A stretch of 64,000 nt of DNA, taken from NCBI GenBank assembly GCA_003280445.1, contig QCEW01000001.1:52628-116627 (forward strand), in the 5' to 3' direction. Positions within the stretch are counted from its first letter, which is position 1. Each line of letters opens with the position of its first letter. The notes below the pieces were generated by a model that was not told the DNA's origin, did no database searches, and was given only the letters and a program-made list of their open reading frames with translations. Origin of the DNA: Prochlorococcus sp. AG-363-A03. Its GTDB lineage: Bacteria > Cyanobacteriota > Cyanobacteriia > PCC-6307 > Cyanobiaceae. Shown here one piece after another: positions 1 to 9,097 of this stretch. The position numbers were made by a program, and so were the translations under genes.

Positions 1-226
1 AACTGTTTTTTCCTGAATGTAAAGATATGACATTGATTAAATCCTCGAGACTTCCTTTAGTAGCTTCTAATGTTTGTTTGGCTAAATCTGGCCAACGCTC
101 TTGAATTTTTGGCAATAAATTATCAAATTGCTCATTGAACCATTGCTCTGGAGACTTTTCAGCAATAGTTTCTTCAGCTTCTAATGAATTTGAGGATGAA
201 GAGGGTGAGGAATTCACTGATTCCAT
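1..226 (-). CDS. Hypothetical protein, C-terminus cut by window edge
   Basis: The minus-strand reading frame begins with ATG at 226 and is still open at base 1, so about 75 N-terminal residues are visible. The first 25 or so residues are rich in Ser and Glu and look disordered. They are followed by an amphipathic segment with the landmarks EQWFNEQF, RWPDLAKQTLEATKGSLEDL. This WP-x-LEAT-GSL-DL pattern recalls small conserved cyanobacterial proteins of unknown role, some annotated near the DUF883/ElaB type. That resemblance is from memory and weak. No catalytic motif is visible, and no function is proposed. Confidence 0.6.
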   Translation of the reverse strand, partial: MESVNSSPSSSSNSLEAEETIAEKSPEQWFNEQFDNLLPKIQERWPDLAKQTLEATKGSLEDLINVISLHSGKNS

Positions 227-442
227 AAACCTAGAGGTTTCTTAAAGAATAGAGAGATATTGCCCTAATCGAAACCCCTTAAAGGAATCAATTTTGTAAG
301 TCGCCTCAAAAGAATTCTTTTTCTGGAGTTTGAAATGTTTGAAGTCCAAAATTTCACAAGTATATTTCGTCGTCTTTGCTTACAAATATTGCTATTCGAA
401 TACTTATAGTGCTAAACGTCATTGGTATCTCCTTATAAACCC

Positions 443-580
443 ATGGGCGTCGGAATTTCATCAATGGTTTTTGCTTCTAATACAATCCCTACTGATTTTG
501 GCCTAGTGTTAGCTGCAATAGCAGGTGCTGGAAGCCTTCTTTTAATTGCTTTGAGGTTTGTCCCTGAGGCTAAAAGCTAA
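443..580 (+). CDS. Small single-helix membrane protein
   Basis: An ATG-started frame encodes 45 residues: a short polar N-terminus, one hydrophobic helix (about residues 18-38, FGLVLAAIAGAGSLLLIALRF) and a short charged tail ending PEAKS. Size and layout match the low-molecular-weight subunits of photosystem, cytochrome b6f or NDH-1 complexes. I cannot match it to a named one; NdhP-like or Psb-like are guesses. An intrinsic-terminator-like hairpin follows 30 bases downstream, which supports an independently transcribed gene. Confidence 0.6.
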   Translation: MGVGISSMVFASNTIPTDFGLVLAAIAGAGSLLLIALRFVPEAKS

Positions 581-609
581 AACACATTAGCCTTAAGCAA
601 TTTCTATTT

Positions 610-636
610 AGGAGATTTATCTCCTGAAATTTTTTT
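610..636 (+). terminator. Intrinsic terminator after the 45-aa gene
   Basis: AGGAGA pairs perfectly with TCTCCT across a TTTA loop (610-625). A GAAATTTTTTT tract follows. The stem plus T-run suits rho-independent termination of the small gene ending at 580. Confidence 0.6.
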
Positions 637-659
637 GATGCAAATTTACTGTTTAATTT

Positions 660-1076
660 TTGAATATTGTTCAATTGAATAATCTTGGTGAAAAAAATGT
701 TTATAGGTGGGTTTTATTAAGACACATTGATGCACCAGATGACATGAAGGGTCTCCATTTTGATTTGCTTTTGGAAGATAAAGAATTTTGCAGAACTTGG
801 CGCTTGAGTGATATTCCTTTATTGGATGGACCATACGTTGATTCTGTTCATACTGCACCTCATAATCTTTGCTGGCTTGATATCGAAGAAAAGGTTGTTT
901 CAGGTAATAGAGGAGTTGCAAGAAGAATCAAGCAAGGTATTTTATTGCAATCTTTTCCATCAGTCGAAGGAAGTTCTATAAAATTACCGCTGATATGGGA
1001 CAAGCTTGAAGTGGATTTGGTAATAGATGAAAATGGTTGCAGAATTTCCAGTAAAGAAAGGAATTATTTCTTGTGA
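660..1076 (+). CDS. Stand-alone LigD_N-type 3'-phosphoesterase-like protein
   Basis: The 138-residue protein carries RHID near residue 22, then HFDLLLE and TWRL near residues 33-49, and later HNLCWLDIEEKVVSGNRG. This series (RH...H-x-DLLLE...TWRL...L-x-Y/D-x-E...SG-x-RG) is what I know from the N-terminal 3'-phosphoesterase domain of DNA ligase D and its stand-alone bacterial relatives. In that family the conserved His and Asp residues bind a metal and remove 3'-phosphates or ribonucleotides from DNA ends. No ligase or polymerase domain is attached and none is encoded nearby. It lies 63 bases upstream of smc on the same strand, so co-transcription is possible. DNA-end repair is inference from motifs only. 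Confidence 0.5.
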   Translation: MNIVQLNNLGEKNVYRWVLLRHIDAPDDMKGLHFDLLLEDKEFCRTWRLSDIPLLDGPYVDSVHTAPHNLCWLDIEEKVVSGNRGVARRIKQGILLQSFPSVEGSSIKLPLIWDKLEVDLVIDENGCRISSKERNYFL

Positions 1077-1139
1077 GTTAGAAAGACTTGAGTTTTTCTG
1101 ATATTTAGCTAACGTCATTCATATTGTGGATACATTCTG

Positions 1140-4100
1140 TTGGTCCATATCAATCACGTAGATTTGTCTCATTTCAAGTCCTTCGGTGGATCGATGTCGA
1201 TTCCATTGGAAGAGGGATTTACAGTTGTAACAGGTCCAAATGGTTCAGGTAAAAGTAATATTTTGGATGGAGTTTTGTTTTGTTTAGGCCTTGCAAATAG
1301 TCGAGGCATGAGAGCGGATCGATTGCCTGATTTAGTTAATAGTGGCGTATTGAAAGCTGGCAAATCTTCGGAAACAAAAGTAACGGTAAAATTTGATCTT
1401 AGTGATTGGGTTCCCGATGAAGCTGAAGATGGCATAGAGCCTAATGAGAAGGGCCCTTGGATTAAGCCTGGCCAAAAAGAATGGACAGTCTCCAGAAGAT
1501 TGAAAGTGATGCCCGGTGGCTCATATTCTTCCAGTTACTGCGCAGATGGTGAAACTTGCAATTTGCAGCAATTACAAACCCAATTAAGACGTCTCAGAAT
1601 TGATCCTGAAGGTAGCAATGTTGTTATGCAGGGGGATGTTACTCGAATTGTTTCTATGAGTAATAAAGATCGTAGAGGTTTAATAGATGAACTGGCCGGT
1701 GTTGCCTTGTTTGATACTCGTATTGATCAAACTCGTTCAAAGTTGGATAATGTTTACGAAAGGCAAGAACGTTGTAGGATTGTTGAACAAGAATTGATTC
1801 TTGGGAAAAAGCGTTTGCAAAAAGATTGTGAGAAAGCAAGCTTATACAAAGATCTAAAAAATCAATTATTGATTGGTAGACAGCAAGAATTAGTTTTATC
1901 CTATGAAGATGCAAAACAGGGTTTGGAAAAATTAAATATAGATCATCAGGAATTAATTAAAAAAGAAAAAATAGATTCAGAAAATTTAATTAATAATGAA
2001 AATGATTTGAAAAAGTCTATAGAAAAATTAGATATTTTACAAAAAAATGTTAAGGAACTTGGTGAAGATCAGTTACTTGCAGTTCAATCTAAACTAGCAG
2101 GCATTGAATCTCAGCATAGAGAGTTAGAAAGGCAGGGAATTAATCATAAAAATGAAGGTGAAAGATTACAAGAATATAGGAATAATCTTATACAGAAAAA
2201 GAAAGACTATCAAATTGAATTACAAGATAGATTTAATGATATTGACCCTAAAGAGTTACAAGAAGCTGACTTAAAGTGTAAAGAAGCTGAAGCTTGGGTT
2301 GAATCTTCTAGGAGAAAGCTTTCTGATGTGGCTGGTCGTTCAGAAGCATGGATGGAGAAACATCAGAAAGCAAGAAATGATATAAATGAAATTAGATTAA
2401 AATTAGATCCTAAAAGACTTGAAAAGCAAAATATCGAAGAAGAGTTACTACAGATGAATGTTATTTTAAAAGAATTACTTAGTGATCAAGCAGCTGATCA
2501 CTATGCGAATGAAAAAGTACACATGGAAATTAATAACTTGGATAAAGAATGGGATCATACTTTAGATACAATATCAATTAAAAAAGAGGAATTTCAAGAA
2601 TTAGTTTCTGAGAAAGGCATACAAGAGCGTACTAAATATAGATTAGAGAAAGAGCAGATAAAGCTTCAAAATGATATTGCTCGTTTAGAAAGTAGGAAAG
2701 AAATGATTTATGAAAGTAGAGGAACTAATGCATTAACTTTGTTATTAGAATCTGGATTAGATGGAATTCATGGTCCAGTTGCTACTTTAGGCGAGGTTGA
2801 AGATCGTTATAGAATTGCTCTTGAAGTTGCTGCTGGTGCGAGGCTCGGTCAAGTTGTTGTTGATAATGACCGAATTGCTGCACAGTCAATTGATCTTTTA
2901 AAACGCAAAAAAGCTGGAAGATTGACTTTTTTACCTCTTAATAAGATTTTAAAAAACTTTCAAAATAAATCTGATATATTCCAGAGACCCGTTTCTAATA
3001 ATATAAATAGTGGATTAATTGGAAAGGCTATTGACTTGATTCAATTTGATTCAATATATAAATATGTTTTTTTGCATGTATTTGGGGAGACAGTTGTCTT
3101 TAGTAATTTGTCATCAGCTCGTGATCAACTTGGCATGAAAAGAGCTGTTACTTTAGACGGTGAATTGTTAGAGAAGAATGGAGCTATGACTGGTGGGAGT
3201 TTAAGTAATAGATCGTTGGGACTGAGTTTTGGAAGAGTAAAAGATAATGATGATTTTGATAAATTAAAGAATAGATTATTGGACGTTGGCGAGACTTTAG
3301 TCAATTGTCAAAAGAAAGAAAAAGAACTTATAAATAATTTAGAAAAACTTAGAACTAAGTTAAGTCAATTAGAGCAAAAAAAAGCAGCGCTTGATGCTGA
3401 AAGATTAACCTCTAAAAGGTCAAATTCACCTTTATTAGAACGCAAAAGTATTCGTGCAAAAAGAATTGAAGATCTTCAAAAGTCTAAAAAGGAAAAAGTT
3501 TTACAATTAGACTCTATTAATATGAATATTAAACCATTAGAATCTCATTTATTTGAAATCGAGAAGGAAGAAAAAGTAATAGATAATTCAACTGACTCAT
3601 CTGTTTGGAATAATTTAAATAATGAACTGGAAAATGCTGATCAAAGTCTTCTAGCGCTTAGAAAAAAGAGAGATGAAATTTCTAATAAGCAATCACAAAA
3701 TCAGCTTGCTATTGATCGATTAAATGATCAAGAAAATTCTTTAATAAACGAAGAAAATCGTTTAAAGGATTCAATAGAGTCTCTTGCTAATGCGCATATT
3801 GCTTGGCGTGATCAAAGCAAGCGACTTAATACCAATCGGCAAGAGTTGATCTCTGAACAAAAAGATCTAGAAACTCGTTTTGGGGAACAACGACGAGAAA
3901 GAGATTGTGTAGAAGCTGAGGTATCTAAAAAACGCTTACGTCTTCAAGAACTGCAATGGAGTCTTCAACGTTTAATAGAAGATCAAAAAAATATAAAGGA
4001 AGAAATACGACTGGAAAGCATTCGTTGTAGTGAATTAGAAAAGAAGCTTCCGCATCCTATACCTTTGATCCCAGATGAAATTAGAGATAATGGTTTAGAG

Positions 4101-4739
4101 GCTTTACTTTCTAGTTTGGAAGATTTGCAGAAAAGAATGGAAGAATTGGAACCTGTAAATATGCTTGCATTGGAGGAATTGGCCAAATTAGATGAGAGGC
4201 TTAATGAACTTGAAAATAGACTTCAAGTTCTTACTGATGAAAGATCGCAGCTATTGCTTCGTATTGAGACTGTTTCAACTTTACGTCAGGAAGCCTTTAT
4301 GGAGGCTTTTCAGGCAGTTGACGTACATTTTCGCGAAATTTTTGCGAGTCTCTCGGAAGGAGATGGACATTTGCAACTTGAAAACCCTGACCAACCTTTG
4401 GAAGGTGGTTTGACTTTGGTTGCTCATCCAAAAGGTAAGCCTGTAAGACGGCTGGCGGCCATGTCAGGCGGAGAAAAATCGTTAACTGCTTTAAGTTTCC
4501 TTTTTGCTTTACAGCGTTTTAGACCTTCCCCTTTTTACGCTCTTGATGAAGTTGATAGTTTCTTAGATGGGGTAAATGTTGAAAGGTTAGCTGCTTTAAT
4601 TGCTCAACAAGCGCAGCATGCACAATTTCTCGTAGTAAGTCATAGAAGACCTATGATAGGAGCCTCAATGAGGACTATTGGAGTTACACAAGCAAGGGGA
4701 AATCACACTCAAGTTGTTGGGTTGCCAATCGCAGCTTGA
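1140..4739 (+). CDS. smc: Chromosome segregation ATPase SMC
   Basis: The 1199-residue product has the full SMC plan. The N-terminal Walker A motif GPNGSGKS lies at residues 32-39. A long Lys/Glu-rich coiled coil (about 170-510) leads to a hinge (about 540-690, containing GPVATLGE and ending DGELLEKNGAMTGG). A second coiled coil (about 700-1050) follows. The C-terminal ABC signature LSGG-type MSGGEKS is near 1105, and Walker B with DEVD is near 1135. It organises the nucleoid as a dimer, normally with ScpA and ScpB, which are not in this window. Translation starts at TTG, with no upstream in-frame alternative giving the conserved MVHINHVDL start. Confidence 0.96.
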   Translation: MVHINHVDLSHFKSFGGSMSIPLEEGFTVVTGPNGSGKSNILDGVLFCLGLANSRGMRADRLPDLVNSGVLKAGKSSETKVTVKFDLSDWVPDEAEDGIEPNEKGPWIKPGQKEWTVSRRLKVMPGGSYSSSYCADGETCNLQQLQTQLRRLRIDPEGSNVVMQGDVTRIVSMSNKDRRGLIDELAGVALFDTRIDQTRSKLDNVYERQERCRIVEQELILGKKRLQKDCEKASLYKDLKNQLLIGRQQELVLSYEDAKQGLEKLNIDHQELIKKEKIDSENLINNENDLKKSIEKLDILQKNVKELGEDQLLAVQSKLAGIESQHRELERQGINHKNEGERLQEYRNNLIQKKKDYQIELQDRFNDIDPKELQEADLKCKEAEAWVESSRRKLSDVAGRSEAWMEKHQKARNDINEIRLKLDPKRLEKQNIEEELLQMNVILKELLSDQAADHYANEKVHMEINNLDKEWDHTLDTISIKKEEFQELVSEKGIQERTKYRLEKEQIKLQNDIARLESRKEMIYESRGTNALTLLLESGLDGIHGPVATLGEVEDRYRIALEVAAGARLGQVVVDNDRIAAQSIDLLKRKKAGRLTFLPLNKILKNFQNKSDIFQRPVSNNINSGLIGKAIDLIQFDSIYKYVFLHVFGETVVFSNLSSARDQLGMKRAVTLDGELLEKNGAMTGGSLSNRSLGLSFGRVKDNDDFDKLKNRLLDVGETLVNCQKKEKELINNLEKLRTKLSQLEQKKAALDAERLTSKRSNSPLLERKSIRAKRIEDLQKSKKEKVLQLDSINMNIKPLESHLFEIEKEEKVIDNSTDSSVWNNLNNELENADQSLLALRKKRDEISNKQSQNQLAIDRLNDQENSLINEENRLKDSIESLANAHIAWRDQSKRLNTNRQELISEQKDLETRFGEQRRERDCVEAEVSKKRLRLQELQWSLQRLIEDQKNIKEEIRLESIRCSELEKKLPHPIPLIPDEIRDNGLEALLSSLEDLQKRMEELEPVNMLALEELAKLDERLNELENRLQVLTDERSQLLLRIETVSTLRQEAFMEAFQAVDVHFREIFASLSEGDGHLQLENPDQPLEGGLTLVAHPKGKPVRRLAAMSGGEKSLTALSFLFALQRFRPSPFYALDEVDSFLDGVNVERLAALIAQQAQHAQFLVVSHRRPMIGASMRTIGVTQARGNHTQVVGLPIAA

Positions 4740-4797
4740 TTGAATTTACTAACATGGTCCAATATGGTTCTATCAATCTTATTTCTGCTTATTTGAG

Positions 4798-5841
4798 TTG
4801 ACCAACACTCAAGCCCCACAAGAATCAAGATCTGCTGTCCCTAGTGACAGATTATGGCTTCGCTCTGAGTTGATGGGGACTCAGGTTATAACTCGTGACA
4901 CTGGACGCAGGTTAGGTCTTGTGGGAGAAGTTGTTGTTGATATTGATCGAAGAGAAGTTGTTGCATTGGGTCTAAGAGATAATCCCCTGACACGTTTTTT
5001 ACCTGGGTTACCACGATGGCTTCCTCTTGATCAGATTCGACAAGTAGGTGATGTGATTTTGGTAGACACAATAGATTCCCTTAGTGAAAACTTTGTTCCT
5101 GAAAGATATAACAAGGTTATCAATTGTCAGGTTATTACTGAATCAGGAGATCAGTTGGGCAGAGTTCTTGGATTCTCCTTTGATATTGAAACTGGAGAAC
5201 TACTGACTTTAGTTATGGGGGCATTGGGCGTTCCATTATTAGGCGAAGGGGTCTTAAGTACTTGGGAGATGCCTGTTGAAGAAATTGTTAGTAGTGGTCC
5301 TGATCGAATAATTGTTTATGAAGGAGCAGAAGAGAAATTAAAACAATTAAATAGTGGTTTTCTTGAAAAGCTTGGTGTTGGTAACTCCGGATGGGAAGAC
5401 AGCGAAAGAGAAAGGTATAGAGTTAATCTTGTCCCAGTTGAAAACCAATTGACTTCTGGAGAAAGTGCAAATGATGATCAAAGACTTCTAGAACAATCCC
5501 AAGAGGAAATATTCGAAGAAGAAGAGATGGAATACGTAGAATTACAAGATTCAGAGGAAGAACAATATAATCAAGAGTTAAGGTACCTTGATGAGCCTAA
5601 TCAGTCTTCAGTTTATGCGGAAATTGATGAAGGTGAAGTTAATTACAGTGAATCAAAATTCCAAAATAGACCTGATAACTTAGAAGAAAAAATGTCCTCT
5701 CAAAGTATTAAAAATAGGACAAAAATCAAAAGAGATGAAGAACCAATGGATATTGAACCTTTAGAAAAGCCATCTATCAAAAAAATTCAGGATTCAATAT
5801 CTAATGATAAAGAAATTTTAGATATTGAAGATCCTTGGTGA
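4798..5841 (+). CDS. PRC-barrel protein with acidic tail
   Basis: The 347-residue protein has two PRC-barrel-like units (about 20-90 and 105-180). Each carries the barrel signature of a G-x-V/LG strand followed by D-I-D/E (RRLGLVGEVVVDIDRREV and DQLGRVLGFSFDIETGEL). A long Glu/Asp-rich, probably disordered tail occupies about residues 210-347. PRC barrels occur in photosynthetic reaction-centre H subunits and in RimM, so an adaptor or scaffold role is plausible but unproven. Start is TTG (MTNTQAPQ). It follows smc by 58 bases on the same strand, suggesting an operon. Confidence 0.8.
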   Translation: MTNTQAPQESRSAVPSDRLWLRSELMGTQVITRDTGRRLGLVGEVVVDIDRREVVALGLRDNPLTRFLPGLPRWLPLDQIRQVGDVILVDTIDSLSENFVPERYNKVINCQVITESGDQLGRVLGFSFDIETGELLTLVMGALGVPLLGEGVLSTWEMPVEEIVSSGPDRIIVYEGAEEKLKQLNSGFLEKLGVGNSGWEDSERERYRVNLVPVENQLTSGESANDDQRLLEQSQEEIFEEEEMEYVELQDSEEEQYNQELRYLDEPNQSSVYAEIDEGEVNYSESKFQNRPDNLEEKMSSQSIKNRTKIKRDEEPMDIEPLEKPSIKKIQDSISNDKEILDIEDPW

Positions 5842-7119
5842 TTAACTTAAAAGTTTTTTTTCTTCTAGAAGATTAATAATTTCTTGGCAAAATTTTTTTG
5901 TTGCGCCTTTTTCCCCTCTTAGTGCTTGAAGATCTTCTTTTTGACCAGAAAGTCTTGATGGCGAATTTAGCCAATCAATAGTTTCTTTTGCTATTTGTGC
6001 TGTGGTGATGTGACCGATTCTTTCAGGTACAATCATTTTTTTTGCAGATATATTTGGCCAAGCCATAAATCTTCTTTTTTTCAGTTTCACAAAGCTAATT
6101 ATCAATCCGAAGCACCATTTTAAAATTGGTAATCTAGCAATTAAACCTACTAATCCATCCCATGCCTCCATAACTAAAATATGTTGTGTAGGTACAATAA
6201 CTATCATCGGAATATTTAATGACCCCAGCTCAGCAGTATTTGCCCCTACTGTTGTTAGTGCGATATCACACTGGCTGAGATCACTATATGCTGGATGCTT
6301 TTCTTGTACTAAAATTACTGTTGAATTATTGGTTATTAATATTCTTCTTGCTTCTTTATTGTTGGCCTCAGTAATTGATTTGACTCCCGATTTGTATTGT
6401 TTTGAAATTGGATTTTTTCTGCTGCCAAAGTATTTAATTTCATCTATATTTGTTGTGGGAGCTAAAGGTATTATAAAATTACAATCTGGCATTGATTTTG
6501 ATATTTTATCAGCTACATCAAGAAAAAAAGGTATTCCAATTTTTAGTTTGGCGCTTTTTGAACCTGGCATGAGAGCAACCCACTTTCCAGAAGGGAGTGG
6601 ATCATCAATTTTTGCGGTTTCTGTTAAGTCAGCTGTCAGATCTCCTATTACTGAGCAACGATTTTGAATACGTCTTGGTATTTTCTCAACGATACTTTCC
6701 GACATCGCGACAATACGATTATTCCAACAAGGCCATCTTGCAATCCATTCTGCATATGTCATATGTAAATATCCCAATCTTGCTGAAAGCAAAACGCTCC
6801 AAAATTGATCTCCTCCTAAAAAAATTACTAATCCCTTAGATGGCCATGAACCAAATTTTTTAGGTTTTATGAGAAGTTTCCAGAAATTTTTTGCTTTTAT
6901 TATGTTTTCAAATTGAAACCATTTTTGGGCAACGAGATTTTCATTCCCAGTTGCGTTTGGGCAAGGAACTAAGACAAGATCTAAGGAAATTGAAGATGTT
7001 TTTGCTTTAGGTCGTAGCGCAATTTGTTGATGAAGCTCTTTAGCAAGTGGCTTAACCCAAGTAGCTAGTTCACCTGGTCCATTTGAGACAAAAATAATTG
7101 CTAAAGGATCATGACTCAT
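5842..7119 (-). CDS. LpxB-like glycosyltransferase family protein
   Basis: The 425-residue frame starts at ATG 7119 with MSHDPLAIIFVSNGPGELATWV. A longer open frame runs back through the tRNA gene to 7230, but that extension is the tRNA read in frame and is not protein. The SNGPGELATWV start, ALMPGSKSAK in the middle and TTVGANTAELGSL near residues 290-300 recall lipid-A-disaccharide synthase (GT19) and its cyanobacterial homologues of unknown substrate. The canonical LpxB set is not clear, so acceptor specificity is unknown. It converges on the PRC-barrel gene with no spacer. Confidence 0.7.
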   Translation of the reverse strand: MSHDPLAIIFVSNGPGELATWVKPLAKELHQQIALRPKAKTSSISLDLVLVPCPNATGNENLVAQKWFQFENIIKAKNFWKLLIKPKKFGSWPSKGLVIFLGGDQFWSVLLSARLGYLHMTYAEWIARWPCWNNRIVAMSESIVEKIPRRIQNRCSVIGDLTADLTETAKIDDPLPSGKWVALMPGSKSAKLKIGIPFFLDVADKISKSMPDCNFIIPLAPTTNIDEIKYFGSRKNPISKQYKSGVKSITEANNKEARRILITNNSTVILVQEKHPAYSDLSQCDIALTTVGANTAELGSLNIPMIVIVPTQHILVMEAWDGLVGLIARLPILKWCFGLIISFVKLKKRRFMAWPNISAKKMIVPERIGHITTAQIAKETIDWLNSPSRLSGQKEDLQALRGEKGATKKFCQEIINLLEEKKLLS

Positions 7120-7146
7120 TAATTGATGAGCATTAGTTTTTAAGAA

Positions 7147-7228
7147 TGCGGATGGCGAGACTTGAACTCGCAAGGCCGAAGCCACATGTTCCTTAGACAT
7201 GCGCGTATACCAATTCCGCCACATCCGC
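7147..7228 (-). tRNA. trnL: tRNA-Leu, anticodon AAG
   Basis: Reading the minus strand, the acceptor arms GCGGATG and CATCCGC pair perfectly, with discriminator A at 7147. The D arm carries GGAATTGGTATA. The anticodon stem CATGT/ACATG encloses loop CTAAGGA, giving anticodon AAG (reads CUU). A long class-II variable arm (GGCTTCGGCC) and a T arm GCGAG-TTCAAGT-CTCGC follow. CCA is not encoded. The 82-base length and long variable arm fit tRNA-Leu. G37 also fits a leucine NAG anticodon. Confidence 0.95.
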
Positions 7229-7353
7229 AAGTTAACTCAGTTAAGCACTAAGTAACCATAATCATAATGCTTAACCTATTAAGCTTCTACTAATGCGTTT
7301 CTGTCTTGGGCACTAATACTGATACGATCCGCCAGAGGCCTTAATAAATTTGA

Positions 7354-8697
7354 ATGCCCATAGGCAAATTGCTGATAGCTAATCGTGGCGAAATAGCTTT
7401 AAGAATTCTCCGTAGCTGTCGTGAGATGGGAATCGCAACGGTTGCTGTTTACAGTACTGTTGATAAGAATGCGCTACATGTTCAACTGGCTGATGAGGCT
7501 GTTTGTGTTGGAGATTCCCCTAGTAGTAAGAGTTATCTAAATATTCCCAACATATTAGCTGCAGCAACATCCCGAGGAGTAGACGCTATTCATCCTGGTT
7601 ATGGTTTCTTAGCTGAGAATGATCGCTTTGCAGAAATTTGCGGAGATCATGGGTTGATTTTTGTAGGTCCATCTCCTCATGCAATACGTTCAATGGGTGA
7701 TAAGTCGACAGCTAAATCGACCATGCAGAAGGTTGGAGTTCCAACTGTTCCTGGAAGTGAGGGTTTGCTAGAGAGCGTTTCGGACGCTTCCCATCTTGCT
7801 AATGAAATGGGCTATCCAGTAATGATTAAAGCAACAGCAGGAGGTGGTGGAAGAGGTATGCGTTTAGTTGGACATGCTGATGAATTGGATAATCTTTTTA
7901 AAGCTGCACAGGGTGAAGCAGAAGCTGCATTTGGTAATCCAGGGCTATATATGGAGAAATTTATAGATCGTCCAAGGCATGTAGAGGTTCAGATTCTTGC
8001 TGATCGTTTTGGAAATGTTGTGCACCTTGGGGAGAGAGATTGCTCGATTCAAAGAAGGCATCAGAAATTATTAGAGGAATCACCAAGTCCTGCTTTAGAT
8101 GATCACTTGAGATTAAAGATGGGAGAAGCAGCTGTTGCGGCTGCAAAAAGTATCAATTACGAAGGTGCTGGGACAGTGGAATTTCTACTAGATAGGAAAG
8201 GAAACTTTTACTTTATGGAAATGAATACTCGAATACAAGTCGAGCATCCTGTAACGGAATTAGTTACAGGTATGGATCTAATTTCAGAACAATTACGTAT
8301 TGCAGGAGGAGAAAAATTAATATTTACTCAATCAGAGATCAAGCTTGAAGGACATGCAATTGAATGCAGAATCAACGCTGAAGACCCTAGTCATAATTTC
8401 AGGCCGTCACCAGGCAAAATTACAGGTTGGTTGCCTCCTGGTGGCCCTGGCGTCAGGGTAGATAGCCATGTTTATACCGGTTACGACATACCTCCTTTTT
8501 ATGATTCTCTAATAGGAAAATTAATTGTTTGGGGAAGAGATAGAGAAGCTGCACTTAAACGCATGGAAAGAGCTTTAAACGAATGTGCAGTCACAGGTAT
8601 TACAACTACTATTGACTTCCATTTGGAATTACTAAAAAGAAAAGAATTTAAAAAAGGTGATGTTCATACAAAGTTTGTTGAACAAGAAATGTTGTAA
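7354..8697 (+). CDS. accC: Acetyl-CoA carboxylase biotin carboxylase subunit
   Basis: The 447-residue protein matches bacterial AccC in length and layout. It has an N-terminal biotin-carboxylase domain ([19 protein letters not shown], residues about 8-26), an ATP-grasp glycine loop [12 protein letters not shown] near 160-171, and the active-site stretch [14 protein letters not shown] near 289-302. The C-terminal biotin carboxylase domain has [12 protein letters not shown]. It carboxylates biotin on the carrier AccB with ATP and bicarbonate, the first half-reaction making malonyl-CoA for fatty acids. The ATG start gives the family-typical [12 protein letters not shown]. It is divergent from the tRNA, about 125 bases away. 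Confidence 0.97.
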   Translation: MPIGKLLIANRGEIALRILRSCREMGIATVAVYSTVDKNALHVQLADEAVCVGDSPSSKSYLNIPNILAAATSRGVDAIHPGYGFLAENDRFAEICGDHGLIFVGPSPHAIRSMGDKSTAKSTMQKVGVPTVPGSEGLLESVSDASHLANEMGYPVMIKATAGGGGRGMRLVGHADELDNLFKAAQGEAEAAFGNPGLYMEKFIDRPRHVEVQILADRFGNVVHLGERDCSIQRRHQKLLEESPSPALDDHLRLKMGEAAVAAAKSINYEGAGTVEFLLDRKGNFYFMEMNTRIQVEHPVTELVTGMDLISEQLRIAGGEKLIFTQSEIKLEGHAIECRINAEDPSHNFRPSPGKITGWLPPGGPGVRVDSHVYTGYDIPPFYDSLIGKLIVWGRDREAALKRMERALNECAVTGITTTIDFHLELLKRKEFKKGDVHTKFVEQEML

Positions 8698-8710
8698 ATA
8701 GATTTGAAGA

Positions 8711-9022
8711 TCAAAATATAATTTGAGTTAGCAACCCTTGTTGACCAAGAAACAATTCGCGAAAAAGACTTAAAAGACCTACCCAGATAATCGGAGTAAT
8801 ATCTACACCTCCTATCGGAGCAACAATTTTCCTGGTAACTACCAGTACAGGTTCAGTTGGTAAGAAGATAATTGGCCAAAAACCAGTTCTTAAATCTATT
8901 TTTGGATACCAAGTTAAAATAATTCTGAGAAGGAATGCAAGGGTTAGCGAACCTATTAAAAAACCCATTAAAAAATGCAAGGTTGGAAGACTTTTAATTA
9001 ACAGAGGCATCACAAAGCTCAA
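8711..9022 (-). CDS. YggT/Ycf19 family membrane protein
   Basis: The 103-residue protein has two hydrophobic segments separated by a conserved loop. The loop contains LRIILTWYPKID, then LPTEPVLVVTRKIVAPIGGVDITPIIW, which is the YggT signature (P-x-L-x-x-x-R...P-x-x-G-x-D-x-S/T-P). In chloroplasts and cyanobacteria, YggT relatives influence nucleoid distribution and cytochrome b6 maturation (CCB3); which role applies here is not known. The gene converges on accC with a 13-base spacer and is divergent from psbX. Confidence 0.9.
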   Translation of the reverse strand: MSFVMPLLIKSLPTLHFLMGFLIGSLTLAFLLRIILTWYPKIDLRTGFWPIIFLPTEPVLVVTRKIVAPIGGVDITPIIWVGLLSLFRELFLGQQGLLTQIIF

Positions 9023-9097
9023 AGCATTATTGAATAGATGGTATAAATCATCTTTTATTGCGTAAGATTACTCGGTCTTGCATAAGAATTAGCTGAA

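Noticed and set aside
646..921. Minus-strand 91-codon open frame
   Set aside because: It is antisense to the LigD_N-like gene and shows no family features.
1140..4739. Rad50 or RecN instead of SMC
   Set aside because: The hinge with GA-x-TGG and the C-terminal MSGGEKS/DEVD combination are those of SMC; there is no zinc hook CxxC.
7120..7230. Extension of the LpxB-like protein to an upstream ATG at 7230
   Set aside because: The added 37 residues are a translation of the tRNA-Leu gene; the real start is ATG 7119.
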